Positions 25,318 through 56,234 of a DNA stretch of 64,000 nt are shown piece after piece. The notes beneath the pieces are model-generated. The model did no database searches, was not told the DNA's origin, and saw only the letters and a list, made by a program, of their open reading frames with translations. Numbering within the stretch: the first letter of the stretch is position 1; each line of letters starts with the position of its first letter. The stretch spans positions 24,938,081 through 25,002,080 of the forward strand of contig OX457031.1 in NCBI GenBank assembly GCA_949752745.1, read 5' to 3'. The translations under genes and the position numbers were made by a program. Origin of the DNA: Protula sp. h YS-2021. Taxonomy: Eukaryota > Annelida > Polychaeta > Sabellida > Serpulidae.

Positions 25318-25390
25318 TCGGGTGGCGGTAGTCCGGGTGGCAGTAGTCCGGGTGGCAGTAGTCCGGGTGGCAGTAGTCCGGGTGGCACTT
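25318..25390. repeat. 15-bp minisatellite
   Basis: Five tandem copies of cgggtggcagtagtc with one or two changes. It lies in frame with the downstream transposase remnant (15 is a multiple of 3), giving VAVVR repeats on plus and PPGLL repeats on minus. Both frames are by-products of the repeat. Confidence 0.9.
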
Positions 25391-25410
25391 GTCCTAGACT
25401 CGTGTAGGGG

Positions 25411-25680
25411 CGTTGACAAAAGAATTGAAAAAAATAACGGTTATTCGTGGTTTGTGAGTGTAAGAGGCCAGAATGTGCCTGTTTCTCGACCATTGTTGTA
25501 GGAAAAAGCCAAATATTTTACAAAGCAATTAAACTTTGGCCTTAAAGCATCAAAAGGTGGCTCAAAAATTTTCGTAAAAGGTTTAGCGTCAAATTTCAAG
25601 CAATATGCGGAGAGGGTGCAAGTGTTGATCTTGAAGTTATTTGTGATTTATTTTTATGCAGTATGGACACCTCATTTTGA
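25411..25680 (+). pseudogene. Decayed pogo/Tigger transposase, CENP-B HTH segment
   Basis: A single frame runs through this stretch with one nonsense codon, TAG at 25499-25501. Before the stop it reads W-F-x3-R-x4-PVSRPLL and directly after it E-K-A-K-Y-F, then F-x-L-K-A-S-x-G. This is the order of the CENP-B/Tigger DNA-binding domain (W-F, PVSGP, EKA-x2-F, F-x-AS-x-G-W). The residues after it run into the element's right terminal repeat, so no DDE core remains. Confidence 0.6.
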
Positions 25681-26562
25681 CCCTTCGATATACCGGACAC
25701 CTCCCAAAGCCGGACAAATTAGCTCGGTCCTAACGGTGTCCGGTTTAAACAGGTTCACTGTATTTCTAAATACATGCTTTACTCTTATTAACGGTTTATT
25801 TCATTTACCTACAGGAATTAAATATGATTTGTTTCCACTTGTTTCACGTAGCCAGAATAAGTGTTCAGGAGGATTTGGGGGGGGGGGGGGTATTAAAGAT
25901 CGATTTAGCAAACACTTTGCATATGTGTTCAAGAAGTTTTCTGACTTTTTGACTGATAATATAAGGTTTTTGTAGTTTTTGCCTTAAGGGATACACAAAA
26001 ATAGCTTGACAAAATAAAATTCAATTTATTCATATATTAATTTCTGTTGATCTATTGTGCTATCCATTGAAATTGTAGACCGCGTAGTCGTTCAAGATTT
26101 TCAAGGTAGATTCATATGCACCTATTCAATTGCTTTAAGGTAGAGACAAACAATTGTGACTGTGTTACGTAAAACGTCCTCGATCCTTATTTAAGACTTA
26201 CTTATCCCGACCATCTAAACTCCGCAAAGACTTGGGAGACTACATCGATTTCAAGTAAGTTCAACATTGAATTGCCTCCGGAAGAAAATATCTGATCACT
26301 ACCTCTGGTTGATTTCGCTTTCTTTTTATTTGCAACATAATCCCCAAGATTTCTATTCCAGAGATGCTCTTAAAACTTGAAAACGGAAATTGCTTCTTTT
26401 ATTTGTAACACACTAAAAAATAAAGCTATATATGTTGGGGATATGTATTTTTTGCGGAACTTAAACTTTAAGCACATACTGCACTTACGTTGAATTTTAA
26501 AATCTGTAACTGCAAGTGTCACGTGAACTTGTACCACAAATATATGATCACCAATGCTCTCC

Positions 26563-26644
26563 ATGGCGGCAACCAATCACGTGACTGCATCTGACAAGCC
26601 GTCGTCCTCTGACTTCCCAAAACACAAACAGTCCGCGCCAGGTA
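26563..26644 (+). CDS. Possible isolated first coding exon
   Basis: ATG 26563 in a good context (ctccATGGCGG), preceded by no obvious splice acceptor. It is followed by 27 hydrophilic codons (Ser/Lys/His-rich) and a plausible donor CCAG|gtaaca (phase 1). A CACGTGAC E-box lies within it. I could not find a matching downstream exon, and its phase does not fit gene B. It may be a promoter-proximal exon of an unseen gene or chance. Confidence 0.25.
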
Positions 26645-27939
26645 ACACCAATGCTCCTATGTTTATTAGCAACGAATTCAAGCTCTCTACAGCACATATA
26701 TTAATCATATCATTTTATACAATTAAAATAAAAGATAAGCATCAGCTTGACGCACTGGGTGCGGATTCGTATCTAGTTCCAGTTATAAGCCACTTCAGAG
26801 CTAAAAGAGAATATAAAATTACTTTTAAAATATTCATCAGTTAAATTGAAAGATAACCAAAATAAACATTGCGTAACTCAGAAGGTACACAATGTTGTCA
26901 ACTTTTGTTTTTCACGTTTATCAGATGACAGAACCTGAGAACGATATTTGATCAGGTCTGCAAAAAAAGGCAATGCACTTTTCTTTATTTGCAACGTGTT
27001 GAGGGTAACTACACCACTTAGGGGCACTATAGAAGCAGGCCCTGGACCGATGTGAAGCGAGGCCCGCTGACGTCACTGTATTTACTGCAAGGCACGTTTT
27101 AATTTTTTTTTCGTAGCTGAGAGAAGCATTTGTATGTTGTTGGAAACCTCGGGTAAAAAAATTACTCCTCTTTTACTAGGACTTCTAAAGAAAACAGTAG
27201 TAGACTTTTTTCCAGAATTCTCAGCAGCGATTGGCTAATGATCAGAAGTCGACAAGCTATCAGTTCCCAATGAACATGCGAAGTTCGATAAACGTTAGAC
27301 AGACGTTAGGACCGAACGTTGGATCAGCTTCGGGATTTGGTGGAAGCGAAAGTCGAAAGAACGTCGTTGGATAGACTTCGGGGGATCGACGTTAAATACA
27401 TTTTCTCGCACCCGTCCCTTGCGTGATCCTGTGTGTTAGAATGTGTGCAAAGTCACTTTTCATGTCTATTTTCCAAAACCAGGGGATAAAAAAATCTGTG
27501 CGTCCCTAAGATTCTTCTGTATGCATTCTTTTTAAATCGTCATTTTGACATATTTTCCAAACAGCTATTATGGCTGTTGTTTCCGATGAGCGACAATATG
27601 ATGCGCTGTTTTTGGTCTTTGTCCCACAGGTCCATGCAACATATGGAAAAGACGTAGTTGAACCTTCGCATGCAACAAAACTCTGACGCCTATCCAGCGT
27701 TGTTCAAAGATGGTGTATAGACGCTGCGACAAAAAAAACAACAAACAAACAAAAAACTAAAAAAACAACAAAAAACAATTACAATTTTTTAGAAAGGTTT
27801 GAAATTTCCTCGGCAGTTGTGGTGACGTCATATAGACGTTGGATAGACACAGAAATGGTAACTGCGTTATACTTATCTTTTGGTTAAAAAAAAAAGAAAC
27901 ACACAGTTACTTCGTTACTTTTAGAGGTATCTCATTGAA

Positions 27940-27942
<3 letters not shown>

Positions 27943-27991
<49 letters not shown>
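27943..27991. repeat. (AG)n microsatellite
   Basis: About 24 uninterrupted AG units. Confidence 0.95.
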
Positions 27992-27994
<3 letters not shown>

Positions 27995-29435
27995 TTGTTA
28001 ACTAAAATTTCACACTCTGCGTGAATAAAGGAATTAATAGATAACACGATGCAAACTTTGCACAATGTACAACGTCACAGTCAGACACTAAGAAGATGAA
28101 TGATCAAGCAAGCTGGCTGATGCATGCTTCGCTAAATATAGTTCGCGAATAAAAAAATGGCTGACGTCATTCGAAGATGTCCCGGCGTTAGTAAGTGGCA
28201 GTGAGTGTTTTCGTGAGCATTTTTTATACACTGTCTACTGGGAGACTATGCCCAGAAATTATTATTACTGTTTAATTTTTGTATTTTTTATTTATTTAAA
28301 GGAATCGCTTTTGTATTTTTGGAGATTTTAATAGCATTCGAAATCAATGACGTAGCACCTAGAACTTCTCATGAATTGTAAATTGTTAGATGTTCCTTTC
28401 AATAGAAGAAACAATGTGGACGCTTATTAACATATTTTCAGGGTGGATTCCTTGAGACTTGACATGGCTTTTGAGAATGTCGTGCACTCCGCCCCAACTT
28501 TTCTGTTATTCGATATCCTGACGCATGTTGCAAAATACCTTCAGCTATCATTATCTAGTTTTCAAATCGTCATCAAAAGAACAGCATGCATCGTGTCGTG
28601 GTTTACAGAAAGAAAACAAACAGAACAAAAGTGAAAATACTACAATAGCTTTACCGTACTTTATGTGATTTTTTAAAATCATTAATTTCATGACTCAATA
28701 AAATTTTCTACACGGATCTTTTGTATTATTATAACCATTTAAAGTCTCTTGTCTGAAAAAGTAATAAATACGAAAAATGTAGGCATTATGACGTAATTAC
28801 GGTTTCACAATTCCATGCCATATCACGAAAATAACTGGTTAATTATAAACACATCCGCAAACATTCCCTTTTTACACCTAATTTTTTTTTCATCAATAAA
28901 AGGGAAGTGATGGTAAAAAAAAATTAGTGTTTAACGCGACTTCGAAAAAAGTAGCACGAAAAGTGAACAATTGAATCAAATAAAACTCGGTAATTAATAA
29001 ATCAACCATCCATCTTTACAGAATAAAACCTATGGCACCGATCCGTCACTGAACTTCAAAAGAGAGTAATATTGATTGTGAGGGCGCAAAAAGTAAGGGT
29101 ATACGAAACCCTTATGTTTAGTTGTTTAGTAGTGTTGCCATAGGGGTAGAATATCATATAAACATTGGAATAGTTTAAAAGACCAATTATCGTGGCTATT
29201 TTGCAATGCTTACACAAACTTGACAAGATGTTTGTCTCAAATACTCCGTCATGAATTCAAAAAAATGTTTGCATTTCCAAGAGTGTGTCACCTTGCCTGT
29301 ATAATTACGGGACTTTAAAAGACAACGTCGGACGTGCTTTGAAGCTAAATGCACACACGTGGATAGATTGATCATAAGTGTGTATAATTTTTGAAAGATA
29401 TATCTTAAATTGACATTATCAAACCATTGAAAACA

Positions 29436-48852
<19,417 letters not shown>

Positions 48853-49062
48853 AATACCAGTTTGAAACCACTTTTCGTGGATTTTAAATTTGCGGTTTGC
48901 AATGTATAAACGGTGAACAGTCACTATATATTTCAAATACCGCTCGATTCATCCAGCATAATGCATTAATGAACATTCGTTGTTGTTGTTGTTTTCAATG
49001 TTGACTCTAATTTCTAATATTATTCATTTCCAGATACGCCCTATATTACAATGTCGTTTGTT

Positions 49063-49072
49063 AATAAATAAA
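49063..49072 (+). other. Candidate polyadenylation signals of gene B
   Basis: Two overlapping AATAAA hexamers (49063-49068 and 49067-49072), about 210 nt after the stop. Confidence 0.5.
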
Positions 49073-50689
49073 GTCAACAGCATGTCTGTGTGCAATTCTA
49101 CCCACAGGAAGATTTTAGGTTTTCTAATATTCTGGACCGAAAATTGAGCGTTGTAGTGGCCCCTACCGAACGTAGGTGTCCAATGTATTTTAACTATGGG
49201 AGACACAAAAACAAAATCAGTGGACGCCAGTATAAAAAGCAATATTCTGCCCCGGAAAGGGGTGGGGACACTTGGTAGCATATGCGTTACCATGCATGTA
49301 AAAAAAAAAACTAAAAAAGCGTGGAGAAAGGGGGGGGGGGGGGGGGGGTTTGGGACCAGAAGCCAAACGCGCATAGCTAATTTCGTTAAAAAGGGGAGGT
49401 AATTTTCATTCATTCCCCCCGCGATTCCCACAAGGAGGATTTTTTCTGAACTGCCCTCTGCGCGCCCTCTACGAAGAAGGGCCCAAAATATTGCACACAC
49501 ACCAACACACACACACATAGTTCTCAATGTGAACTGTTTGCATGTTTTCGATCACAGTAACATGTGTCACAGCTGTCCTGTAGTCTAAATACATAATCTG
49601 GAGAAAAGGGGTGTTTTAAAAGTAAAGCACTCCGCACTTAGGGGTCGAATTTACAAGTGAATCTGCTTTTGAGTTAAAATGGGTGTTTTTGAACTCTGGA
49701 GTAGTCGGCACTGCTATCCAATATCTGTGAAATATTTTATGTTCATTCGAAACAAAAAACATCAATGTGGCTGCTATTTCTGCTAGGTTTGTCTTTTGGA
49801 TCTATATCTGGTGAGGCTTTAAACAATTGCGATATCTTTTAGGTGCTTATCTTAAAATATTGTGTACATTTTCCTTACAGTTTGTACAAACTTTTAACAC
49901 TAAAGTAAAATAAAATTTTATTGTAAGTAAAATTGCGTATTGTTTTCTTTTAATTTTACTGTCTATATATATTAATACCTAAATTACAGTGCTAGTCTAG
50001 AGGTTGCCATAGCTTATACATCACCAAATTTATAGCAGCAGATAATGTGTACCAGTTCATCTCTGGAATCGTATCAAATCTTTCTTTTTAGCTTTTAGCC
50101 ACCTGACTAATGAACTTTAAACAAAAGTAAGCCATTTTAATTAGAAGCATATTTTTTTGGGATTCAAAAAACCGAGCCTTTTTGTGCTCATTTCATCGCT
50201 TGGACAGCAAAGAAGGTTTGCTCCTACTTGTTTATACTAAATGATTTAACAAACTTCTTTAGCAAACTTTTAGATCAAATATCAAGTCATTCAATTATTC
50301 GGTCTGTGATTATTGTATGGAGATTTTAAAGGGTGGGGTGGGGGGGGGGAGCGAAATACGGCGGGATCTCTGCGGTACGACCACCCCTGGTGCCGGACAA
50401 AGGAGCTCGGAATCTGACGTCAAAATTGATTTTGGATATCAGCATTTATATTAGTAACATCACTGGTCTATTATTTTATATCAAGAATGATTTATTGATA
50501 TCAAAAATAAAGGAATAAACATGAAAAAAATGCGCAGAATGTGAAGAGAATAGTTGATAGTCACACAACATCAATCACAAAGATTTCACTGTAGTTACTG
50601 TTCCATGCAGAGTTTTAAATGAATTAGCTACCTCCACGACTCTTCTGTTAAGAGCTAACATGACTGATATATTTTCAAAACTGTACATG
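49073..50689. other. Intergenic between gene B and TRIM gene
   Basis: A G homopolymer (49331-49349), a CA-rich patch near 49495-49517 and a GATATC patch at about 50424-50515. No gene is supported; the 167-codon minus frame at 49024-49527 crosses the homopolymer and shows no family features. Confidence 0.5.
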
Positions 50690-50895
50690 CAAACCCTTGT
50701 TAACACTTCACAAACCTTTGGCTTGCAAGGGTTATATGAATCTGTGCGAGCAAAATTCGTCCTTTTTTTTCTTCTTGACAGTTTTTCCGATTTTTTGTGT
50801 CTTCTTCTTCTCTGACACTATGGGCCCTACGACCAGCAAACTTGGGACTTATGAAGAGCTTGATATGAATATGTGCATGTCACTTTTCTAATCTA
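50690..50895 (+). repeat. Dispersed ~230 bp repeat, copy 2
   Basis: Inverse of the copy at 4655-4890, with the same order of landmarks and a shorter internal T tract. Confidence 0.75.
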
Positions 50896-50959
50896 ATCTA
50901 TCTTCGTTTTCAACTGGGCATAAATTTGTAGTTTTTCTGAAAGTCTCTGCACACGTGTA

Positions 50960-51480
50960 GAGGTCGACGAGATCCCGGTGAATCCGTAAATTCTTTTGAC
51001 CCCGGTGAATCCGGTCAAGGTCAAATTAAGGTCAAAGTTATTTTTTCTACAAAATAGTTTCCAGAAAATTCCTCCTAGCGTTTCAGGCCGCGGAGCTTCA
51101 CACTTGGTGCACTTACAGACAATTATCAGGTCTCGGCGAAGCCGTGAAAAAATTTGACCTTGACCTTAAAGGTCAAGAGGAACGTGAGGTCAAAGTATTT
51201 TTTTAAAGCCTATTAATCACGAAAAGTGGCCATAAAAGATGCTCAAATCCTTGTGTGAACATATGAAACGTACTCAGTAGGGGGTAGCATTCTGTCCTGA
51301 ATATTGACGGTCAAGGTGAAGGTGAAGGTCAAAGGTCACGTGACCTCGCATGCCGTTAACGATAGGAAGACTTATCTCGAAAACGGTTAGAGATTGGACG
51401 ATTTTAAGCCCATTTTGGGCCTAAACAGCGTTACATTAGCGGCACCTTGATAATCTTGACCTTTTTGGTCACGGTCAAAG
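50960..51480. repeat. 'ggtcaaggtcaa'-type dispersed repeat
   Basis: Repeated words 'ggtcaaggtcaaa', 'gatcccggtgaatccg' and 'tctcgaaaacggttagag'. The last is the complement of a word at 42835-42855, so the two regions share a family in opposite orientation. Confidence 0.55.
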
Positions 51481-51649
51481 TAAAAAAAAAAAAAAGGAAG
51501 TTGACTATTATCTCGCATTTTACGACGAACTGCATCTTGAGTGGCTAAATCCGCAATACAAAGCAGCATTTTATTGGAAACTTAGAGTGCTGTTAGAAAA
51601 AAGACTAAGTCTCTCGCAACCTCATTCAAAGCCTAATCAAAACTGATTC

Positions 51650-53662
51650 TTATAAATTACTGTATATCCTATATAAGCCGTAACAGCGATCTTCATTTGC
51701 AAGAAGCCAGATGTCGCCGTCATCGTTCATATCTGCGTCCCACGGCCCACGAATCGCACCTCCAGAAATTATTTCATGCCAGTCGTAACGGGATGTAATG
51801 TAGTGTAGAGAGTTACCCGTGAAGTCTGCAACGAGGACGCTACCTTGAGGATCTGCAAAGCATAGCAATGCATTATGGGTATTTGAATCAACGGCTTCAG
51901 TGGATAGCCGGAACTCAATGGCAGAAGCACTGGCAACGGGCTGGCGTGCGGTTTTCGGGCGTATGACTAATTTCAATTGTTTAGGGGGGCTTTCCATTTT
52001 CAGATCGTACCTAATCACAGTGTCTGTACTGCAACTCGTGTACAAGGTCTTGGCCTGCACCACAAGGAGACGAGATGCTTTATCTTCCAGTGTGATCGTC
52101 CTAACACAAGCCCATTTGTGTCTGTGGTGATGCAAAACATGAACTAGCTGTTCCTCGCCTTTTTCGCTGTTGGGATTTGTTAAACCATAGACGATACCCA
52201 AATCTGACGAAACATCTAGGAAACTTCCTTTCATAATCTCAACCTGAACGCTGCCTTCTTTATCAATTAACGCCAGACCCAGAGAATCTGTGGGCGTAGT
52301 GCCCGTCACCTTTTGTCTGCCAAGCGCGGCAATGATGCCAGTTTTGATTTCGGCGACTGATGTGGCATAGTATTCAATGTCTACACTTTCCGTCAGATGG
52401 CCCCCTCGACGCCTTTGACGCACAGTAATATCCTTTGATATCACGTCACTTCCTGTGACAGTAACAATGCGAATTTTACCACCAGAAAGTATAAAATACA
52501 ATTCGTTACCAATACACTTCATTTTCTTTGGAGCAGGCGTTGTTTCAAACTTGTAGATCTTTTGCACAATTAGGTTTTTGCTCCTTGCCAAGCTGTTCAG
52601 GGAACAAATATTTGGGGAGTCGGCAGACTTTTGCTTCAGAATTAGTGGCTTTCTCGCAGAAGGCTCTGGTTTGACATCAGCACCAGGATCATCCGTGACA
52701 CTCGTCTCTGTAATTTGATCCCTAAGAACTTGTGACATATGTTTGAAAATGCTAAGCTCTGTTTTACTGTCAGCACATACAAAGTTGACACAAGGGCTGA
52801 TTTTTAAAACTGGACCCTCTGACAAACGTGCTGTTCGTTGACATATATTCTTGTCACTTTCAATCAAGCTATTATACATTCGATCGTCCAATAGAAATCG
52901 CGTATTCTGTTCCTTTATCACAGTCTTATGTCTCTTTATCTCTTCTGTAATGCTGTCGTGAAAGGCTGATAATTTGTTCCGTCTTTTCCTGACTGAGTCA
53001 AGAAGTTTGTCAGTTCGTTCTTTAACGTCTCTTAAGACGTCTTCATGAAACTCCCGAATTTTTTCCACCCACCTTTTTTCCGACTGTCTTATTTGTTGAA
53101 TGCTATTACTCAGATTTTGTTCAGCTGTTTCAATAATTTTTTCTAATGTTGAAATTTTACGAAAACAAAGTTTCTCCCCGGTCTCTATTTTTTCTTTCAA
53201 TGTTCGCAAAGTGTTTATTTTTTCCTGTTTGATATCTGCTATACTGATCAGGTTGTGATCTTTTAAACCCTTGAGTGTCCTGTGCGACTGTGAGCATACT
53301 CCATCGCAAAGATATTGTTCGCATTCGTGACACGCCCATTTTGCTTCCTTTTTACAGCATGCCTGGCAAGGTAATTCTGTTGTTTCCATACGCCGCTTTT
53401 CAGCCTGGCGTGATTTGAATAGCTCCATTAACCTCTCAGTTCGTTCATCGCGCTTCAGCTGAGATTTCTCACATAACTGACCGCAGGTTGCCATGGGGCA
53501 GGCAAGAATATCCTTATCCCCGAACCGTCCAATGATACATTCCAGGCAGTACACATGTGAACATCTTACCAAATTCATCGGGGATGTGTAGGTTTTGTTA
53601 CACAGTGGACATATTAGTAACTGGTCGAGATCACTTAAGCTGGCTCCTTCTTTCGCTGCCAT
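51650..53662 (-). CDS. TRIM-family E3 ubiquitin ligase (RING, B-box, coiled coil, probable NHL-like C-terminus)
   Basis: Uninterrupted 670-aa frame from ATG (53660-53662) to TAA (51650-51652). The frame extends 23 codons further upstream without an ATG. A good splice acceptor (minus strand 'gggtctgttgtag', exon from 53675) sits 13 nt before the ATG, so the whole protein is in one exon with an intron in the 5' UTR. The RING has C18-x2-C21, C34-x-H36, C39-x2-C42 and C55-x4-C60. The B-box spans about 99-136 with C99, C102, C111, C114, C119, H127 and H136. About 140-300 is heptad-rich and Lys/Glu-rich, as in TRIM coiled coils. The C-terminal ~280 residues carry motifs such as VLVADFTGNSLHYI and D-x-D-G-D-I-W-L-L, suggesting an NHL/beta-propeller as in TRIM56/71-like proteins. 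Known role of the family: ubiquitin ligases in immunity or RNA control. The substrate is unknown. Confidence 0.88.
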   Translation of the reverse strand: MAAKEGASLSDLDQLLICPLCNKTYTSPMNLVRCSHVYCLECIIGRFGDKDILACPMATCGQLCEKSQLKRDERTERLMELFKSRQAEKRRMETTELPCQACCKKEAKWACHECEQYLCDGVCSQSHRTLKGLKDHNLISIADIKQEKINTLRTLKEKIETGEKLCFRKISTLEKIIETAEQNLSNSIQQIRQSEKRWVEKIREFHEDVLRDVKERTDKLLDSVRKRRNKLSAFHDSITEEIKRHKTVIKEQNTRFLLDDRMYNSLIESDKNICQRTARLSEGPVLKISPCVNFVCADSKTELSIFKHMSQVLRDQITETSVTDDPGADVKPEPSARKPLILKQKSADSPNICSLNSLARSKNLIVQKIYKFETTPAPKKMKCIGNELYFILSGGKIRIVTVTGSDVISKDITVRQRRRGGHLTESVDIEYYATSVAEIKTGIIAALGRQKVTGTTPTDSLGLALIDKEGSVQVEIMKGSFLDVSSDLGIVYGLTNPNSEKGEEQLVHVLHHHRHKWACVRTITLEDKASRLLVVQAKTLYTSCSTDTVIRYDLKMESPPKQLKLVIRPKTARQPVASASAIEFRLSTEAVDSNTHNALLCFADPQGSVLVADFTGNSLHYITSRYDWHEIISGGAIRGPWDADMNDDGDIWLLANEDRCYGLYRIYSNL

Positions 53663-54152
53663 TCTGTAAATGTTCCTACAACAGACCCAAAATGAACAAC
53701 AAATGTTAAAATTTATTTTTTCTCCGGCCAAAATTCGGATTCAGCCAAAGCCGAACTTTGACATTGGCTAAAAATCTTGCGTCATTTCTTTTGGGGAGTA
53801 CGTTTTAGTTTATATGCACAACACTGTTGAGTGCTCCAGTTATTTGTTGCTATGTTTTAACTTTTAACCGTTTTTGCATATAAATTTCTGCCTACAAGTG
53901 GTCCTTCTTGTGGGGTTCCACACAATAGGCTATTAATAAATGCGCCTATCTGAAGGTGGTTCCATTTCAGAGTTGATCCTATTCTCGTGGTTCCACTATT
54001 ACTTATTCCACCACGAACAGTTATAGTAATTTGAACAAAGTCACTGTAACCGGTCGAATGCTTTTTTTCCCCATTTTCATGCTAGTTGCCTCTTACATTC
54101 CGAACATCCGCTATTTAGTTCAAGAAATAGACAAAAAACAACTAGCCAAAGC

Positions 54153-54584
54153 GGTATCCCGACAATTGGTCGAGCGACAATTGGTGGACGACAATTGATC
54201 GAGCGACATTTGGTCGAGCGACATTTGGTCGAAAGTGAAAATTGCGACAATTGGTCGAGATTTTTTTTAAATAGTGCGCTAACGATTTTGTAGAAATAAA
54301 ATATGCCTTCTGAGTTTCAGTCATTGTTTTCACATGTAAGTGCCGACCTTATCTCAACCTACACCAGCACAAAGCACACCAGAAAAACTCGGCAAATCTT
54401 ACATAGTTCATATGAAAACGTTTAGTTTGAAATTTCGACCTAAAAAATTTCGATCAATTGTCGCGATTTGCACTTTCGACCAAGTATCGCTCTACCAACT
54501 GTCGCTCGACCAATTGTCTTCGATCAATTGTCGCTCGACTAATTGTCGTCAATCAATTGTCGCTCGACCAAATGTCGCGGATTC
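54153..54584. mobile_element. 432-bp non-autonomous element with iterated TIRs and 9-bp target duplication
   Basis: The ends carry inverted stacks of 'gacaattggtcgagc'. The outer tips are GGTATCCCGACAATTGG on the left and GAATCCGCGACATTTGG on the inverted right. A perfect 9-bp direct repeat AGCCAAAGC flanks it at 54144-54152 and 54585-54593, a length typical of Mutator-like elements. The interior has no coding capacity. Confidence 0.85.
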
Positions 54585-55631
54585 AGCCAAAGCAGTCTCT
54601 ATTGTAATTACAGAGGAAACCGGTTTTCCTGGTTAAATACACAAACATAAGTTATACGTAAAAACTGCTGGTTATTCTCTACAACTAGACATGGATCACG
54701 GAAGTTCATTTGCAGGTAAATATCGGAATAAGCTTACCTTTTATAAATCCTAGATTTGTGTCTGATTCAAGTATGGAGTCCGTATACGTCAGTCACATAT
54801 TACTAATGATCCTCATTATAAACAGAACACATTGCTTCTACGAAAATATGTTTATTGGTAAATAAACACAGAACTTCTTTACAATCATAGACAAGGAGGC
54901 AATCTACTGCGGCTTATATGTCTCGGCGTTATATTACACGAAAAGTGCAAACGTGTGATCAATATCATCAATCTGTTGTGTAAATAAAAAAAGTGAAAAC
55001 TACATGTAGTACATTTAGCATGGCATATATAAGTGACACTTCAGGTGCTGCAGATAACAATATGTTCAATGTATAAATAGCCATAGATAATGGGTGATTC
55101 GAGCAAATACAGGTTTCTTTGTTGCAAAAATACCTATTTAGATGTTACATCCGCATTTAGCCCAGTAAAACAAGAATGTCTGAACACAATGGGTCAGATC
55201 ACCTGTCCCCCAAATAGATATCACAGTTCCTGTAGAAAGCTAAGGATATGCTTCGTTTAGAAAAAAACCAGACTGTCCTTGAACGTTGAAACTACTCGTG
55301 ACGACTGTCAACTATATTCTGAGTATAGTCAGAATTTAAAAAAAACAAAAAAAAACATGTGTTTTAGCAATAGAATTACATGTCAAGAATTGCGTTGTGT
55401 GAAATCAAGTACAAGGCTTGCTCTTATAAATGCATTATGATCATCCAAATTACGCTTCAGGTACAGTAAATGATCTGTTAATTTTGCAGGATGCGGCGGT
55501 TTACAAAAAAAAGGCAGACCAAGTGTACACCATTCGAGGAAGATGAAAACTGAGGGAAGAAGCAACTTAGGAATGCTACCCAAAATGAGTGTTATTTATA
55601 CCCACTCTCGAGTTTTAAATCAAATAAGGTA

Positions 55632-56234
55632 CAGTAAAACCTCGATATAATGAACACTCTCGGGACCGAGCAAAATGTTCGCTATATGGAGGTATTCACC
55701 AACGGGAGGTTCAAGATTTTCTTAAGTCAGAAGATGATTTCTCAGATTAAAATAAGACAAAACAATTTCTTTATACCTCGCACTCTAATAATATAAAAAA
55801 AGGGCTGCCACACACAAACTTTAAAAGGCACGCATCTATTTACTGGTTAAGTGTCACTGAAATTAAAATGAAACAATTATGTCCACACAATAATCTTGTC
55901 TATTGTTCATAGTGCGTGTAAATCATTTACACAAGAGCCACTTTGGGGAGAGAAAAAGGTCGTAACACAGATTTTTTTCTCATGTCGTCCTTGTCAAAAA
56001 TCATCCCGCCGATAAGAGACTCTATGTTCACTACAACATTGAAAAAAAAAAAAACACCATTTTCTGACGCGATAAATGCCTTGAGTAACCCCCCGCAAAT
56101 GTTCGCTGTTCAGAGAAAAGAGGTGTTCACAACGAAATATTATATTAAAATACCTATGGTCAAACCAATGGCAATATTTTGGACCGAAAAAATCTTTCAG
56201 TATATGGAGGTGTTCATTAACGGAGGTTTTACTG
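55632..56234. mobile_element. 603-bp Tc1/mariner- or pogo-type MITE
   Basis: Ends are TA|CAGTAAAACCTCGATATAA on the left and inverted TA|CAGTAAAACCTCCGTTAAT on the right, with TA duplications (55630-55631, 56235-56236). Subterminal words about 'atggaggt.ttca' are shared by both ends. The internal open frame (55943-56296) runs out through the right end and is not a gene. Confidence 0.8.

Larger units (their letters stand above)
24492..25760 (+). mobile_element. pogo/Tigger-like (Tc1-mariner superfamily) transposon remnant
   Basis: The ends read TA|CAGTAAAACTTGAGG on the left and the complement of TA|CAGTGAACCTGTTTAAAC on the right. 'ccggacaaatt' and 'ggacacc' words lie in both subterminal regions. 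TA target duplications are at 24490-24491 and 25761-25762. A CENP-B-type helix-turn-helix remnant lies near the right end, consistent with pogo/Tigger. Much of the transposase is missing. Confidence 0.75.
25763..29435. other. Intergenic between transposon remnant and gene B first exon
   Basis: Holds a G homopolymer (25877-25889), a possible isolated first exon at 26563, an (AG)n tract at 27943-27991, and otherwise unremarkable DNA. Confidence 0.45.

Noticed and set aside
26563..26644. First coding exon of gene B
   Set aside because: Its donor is phase 1 while the exon at 35793 needs phase 2; joining them hits a stop within about 15 codons.
49024..49527. 167-codon minus frame
   Set aside because: Crosses a G homopolymer giving a Pro run, shows no family motif and no splice or UTR context.
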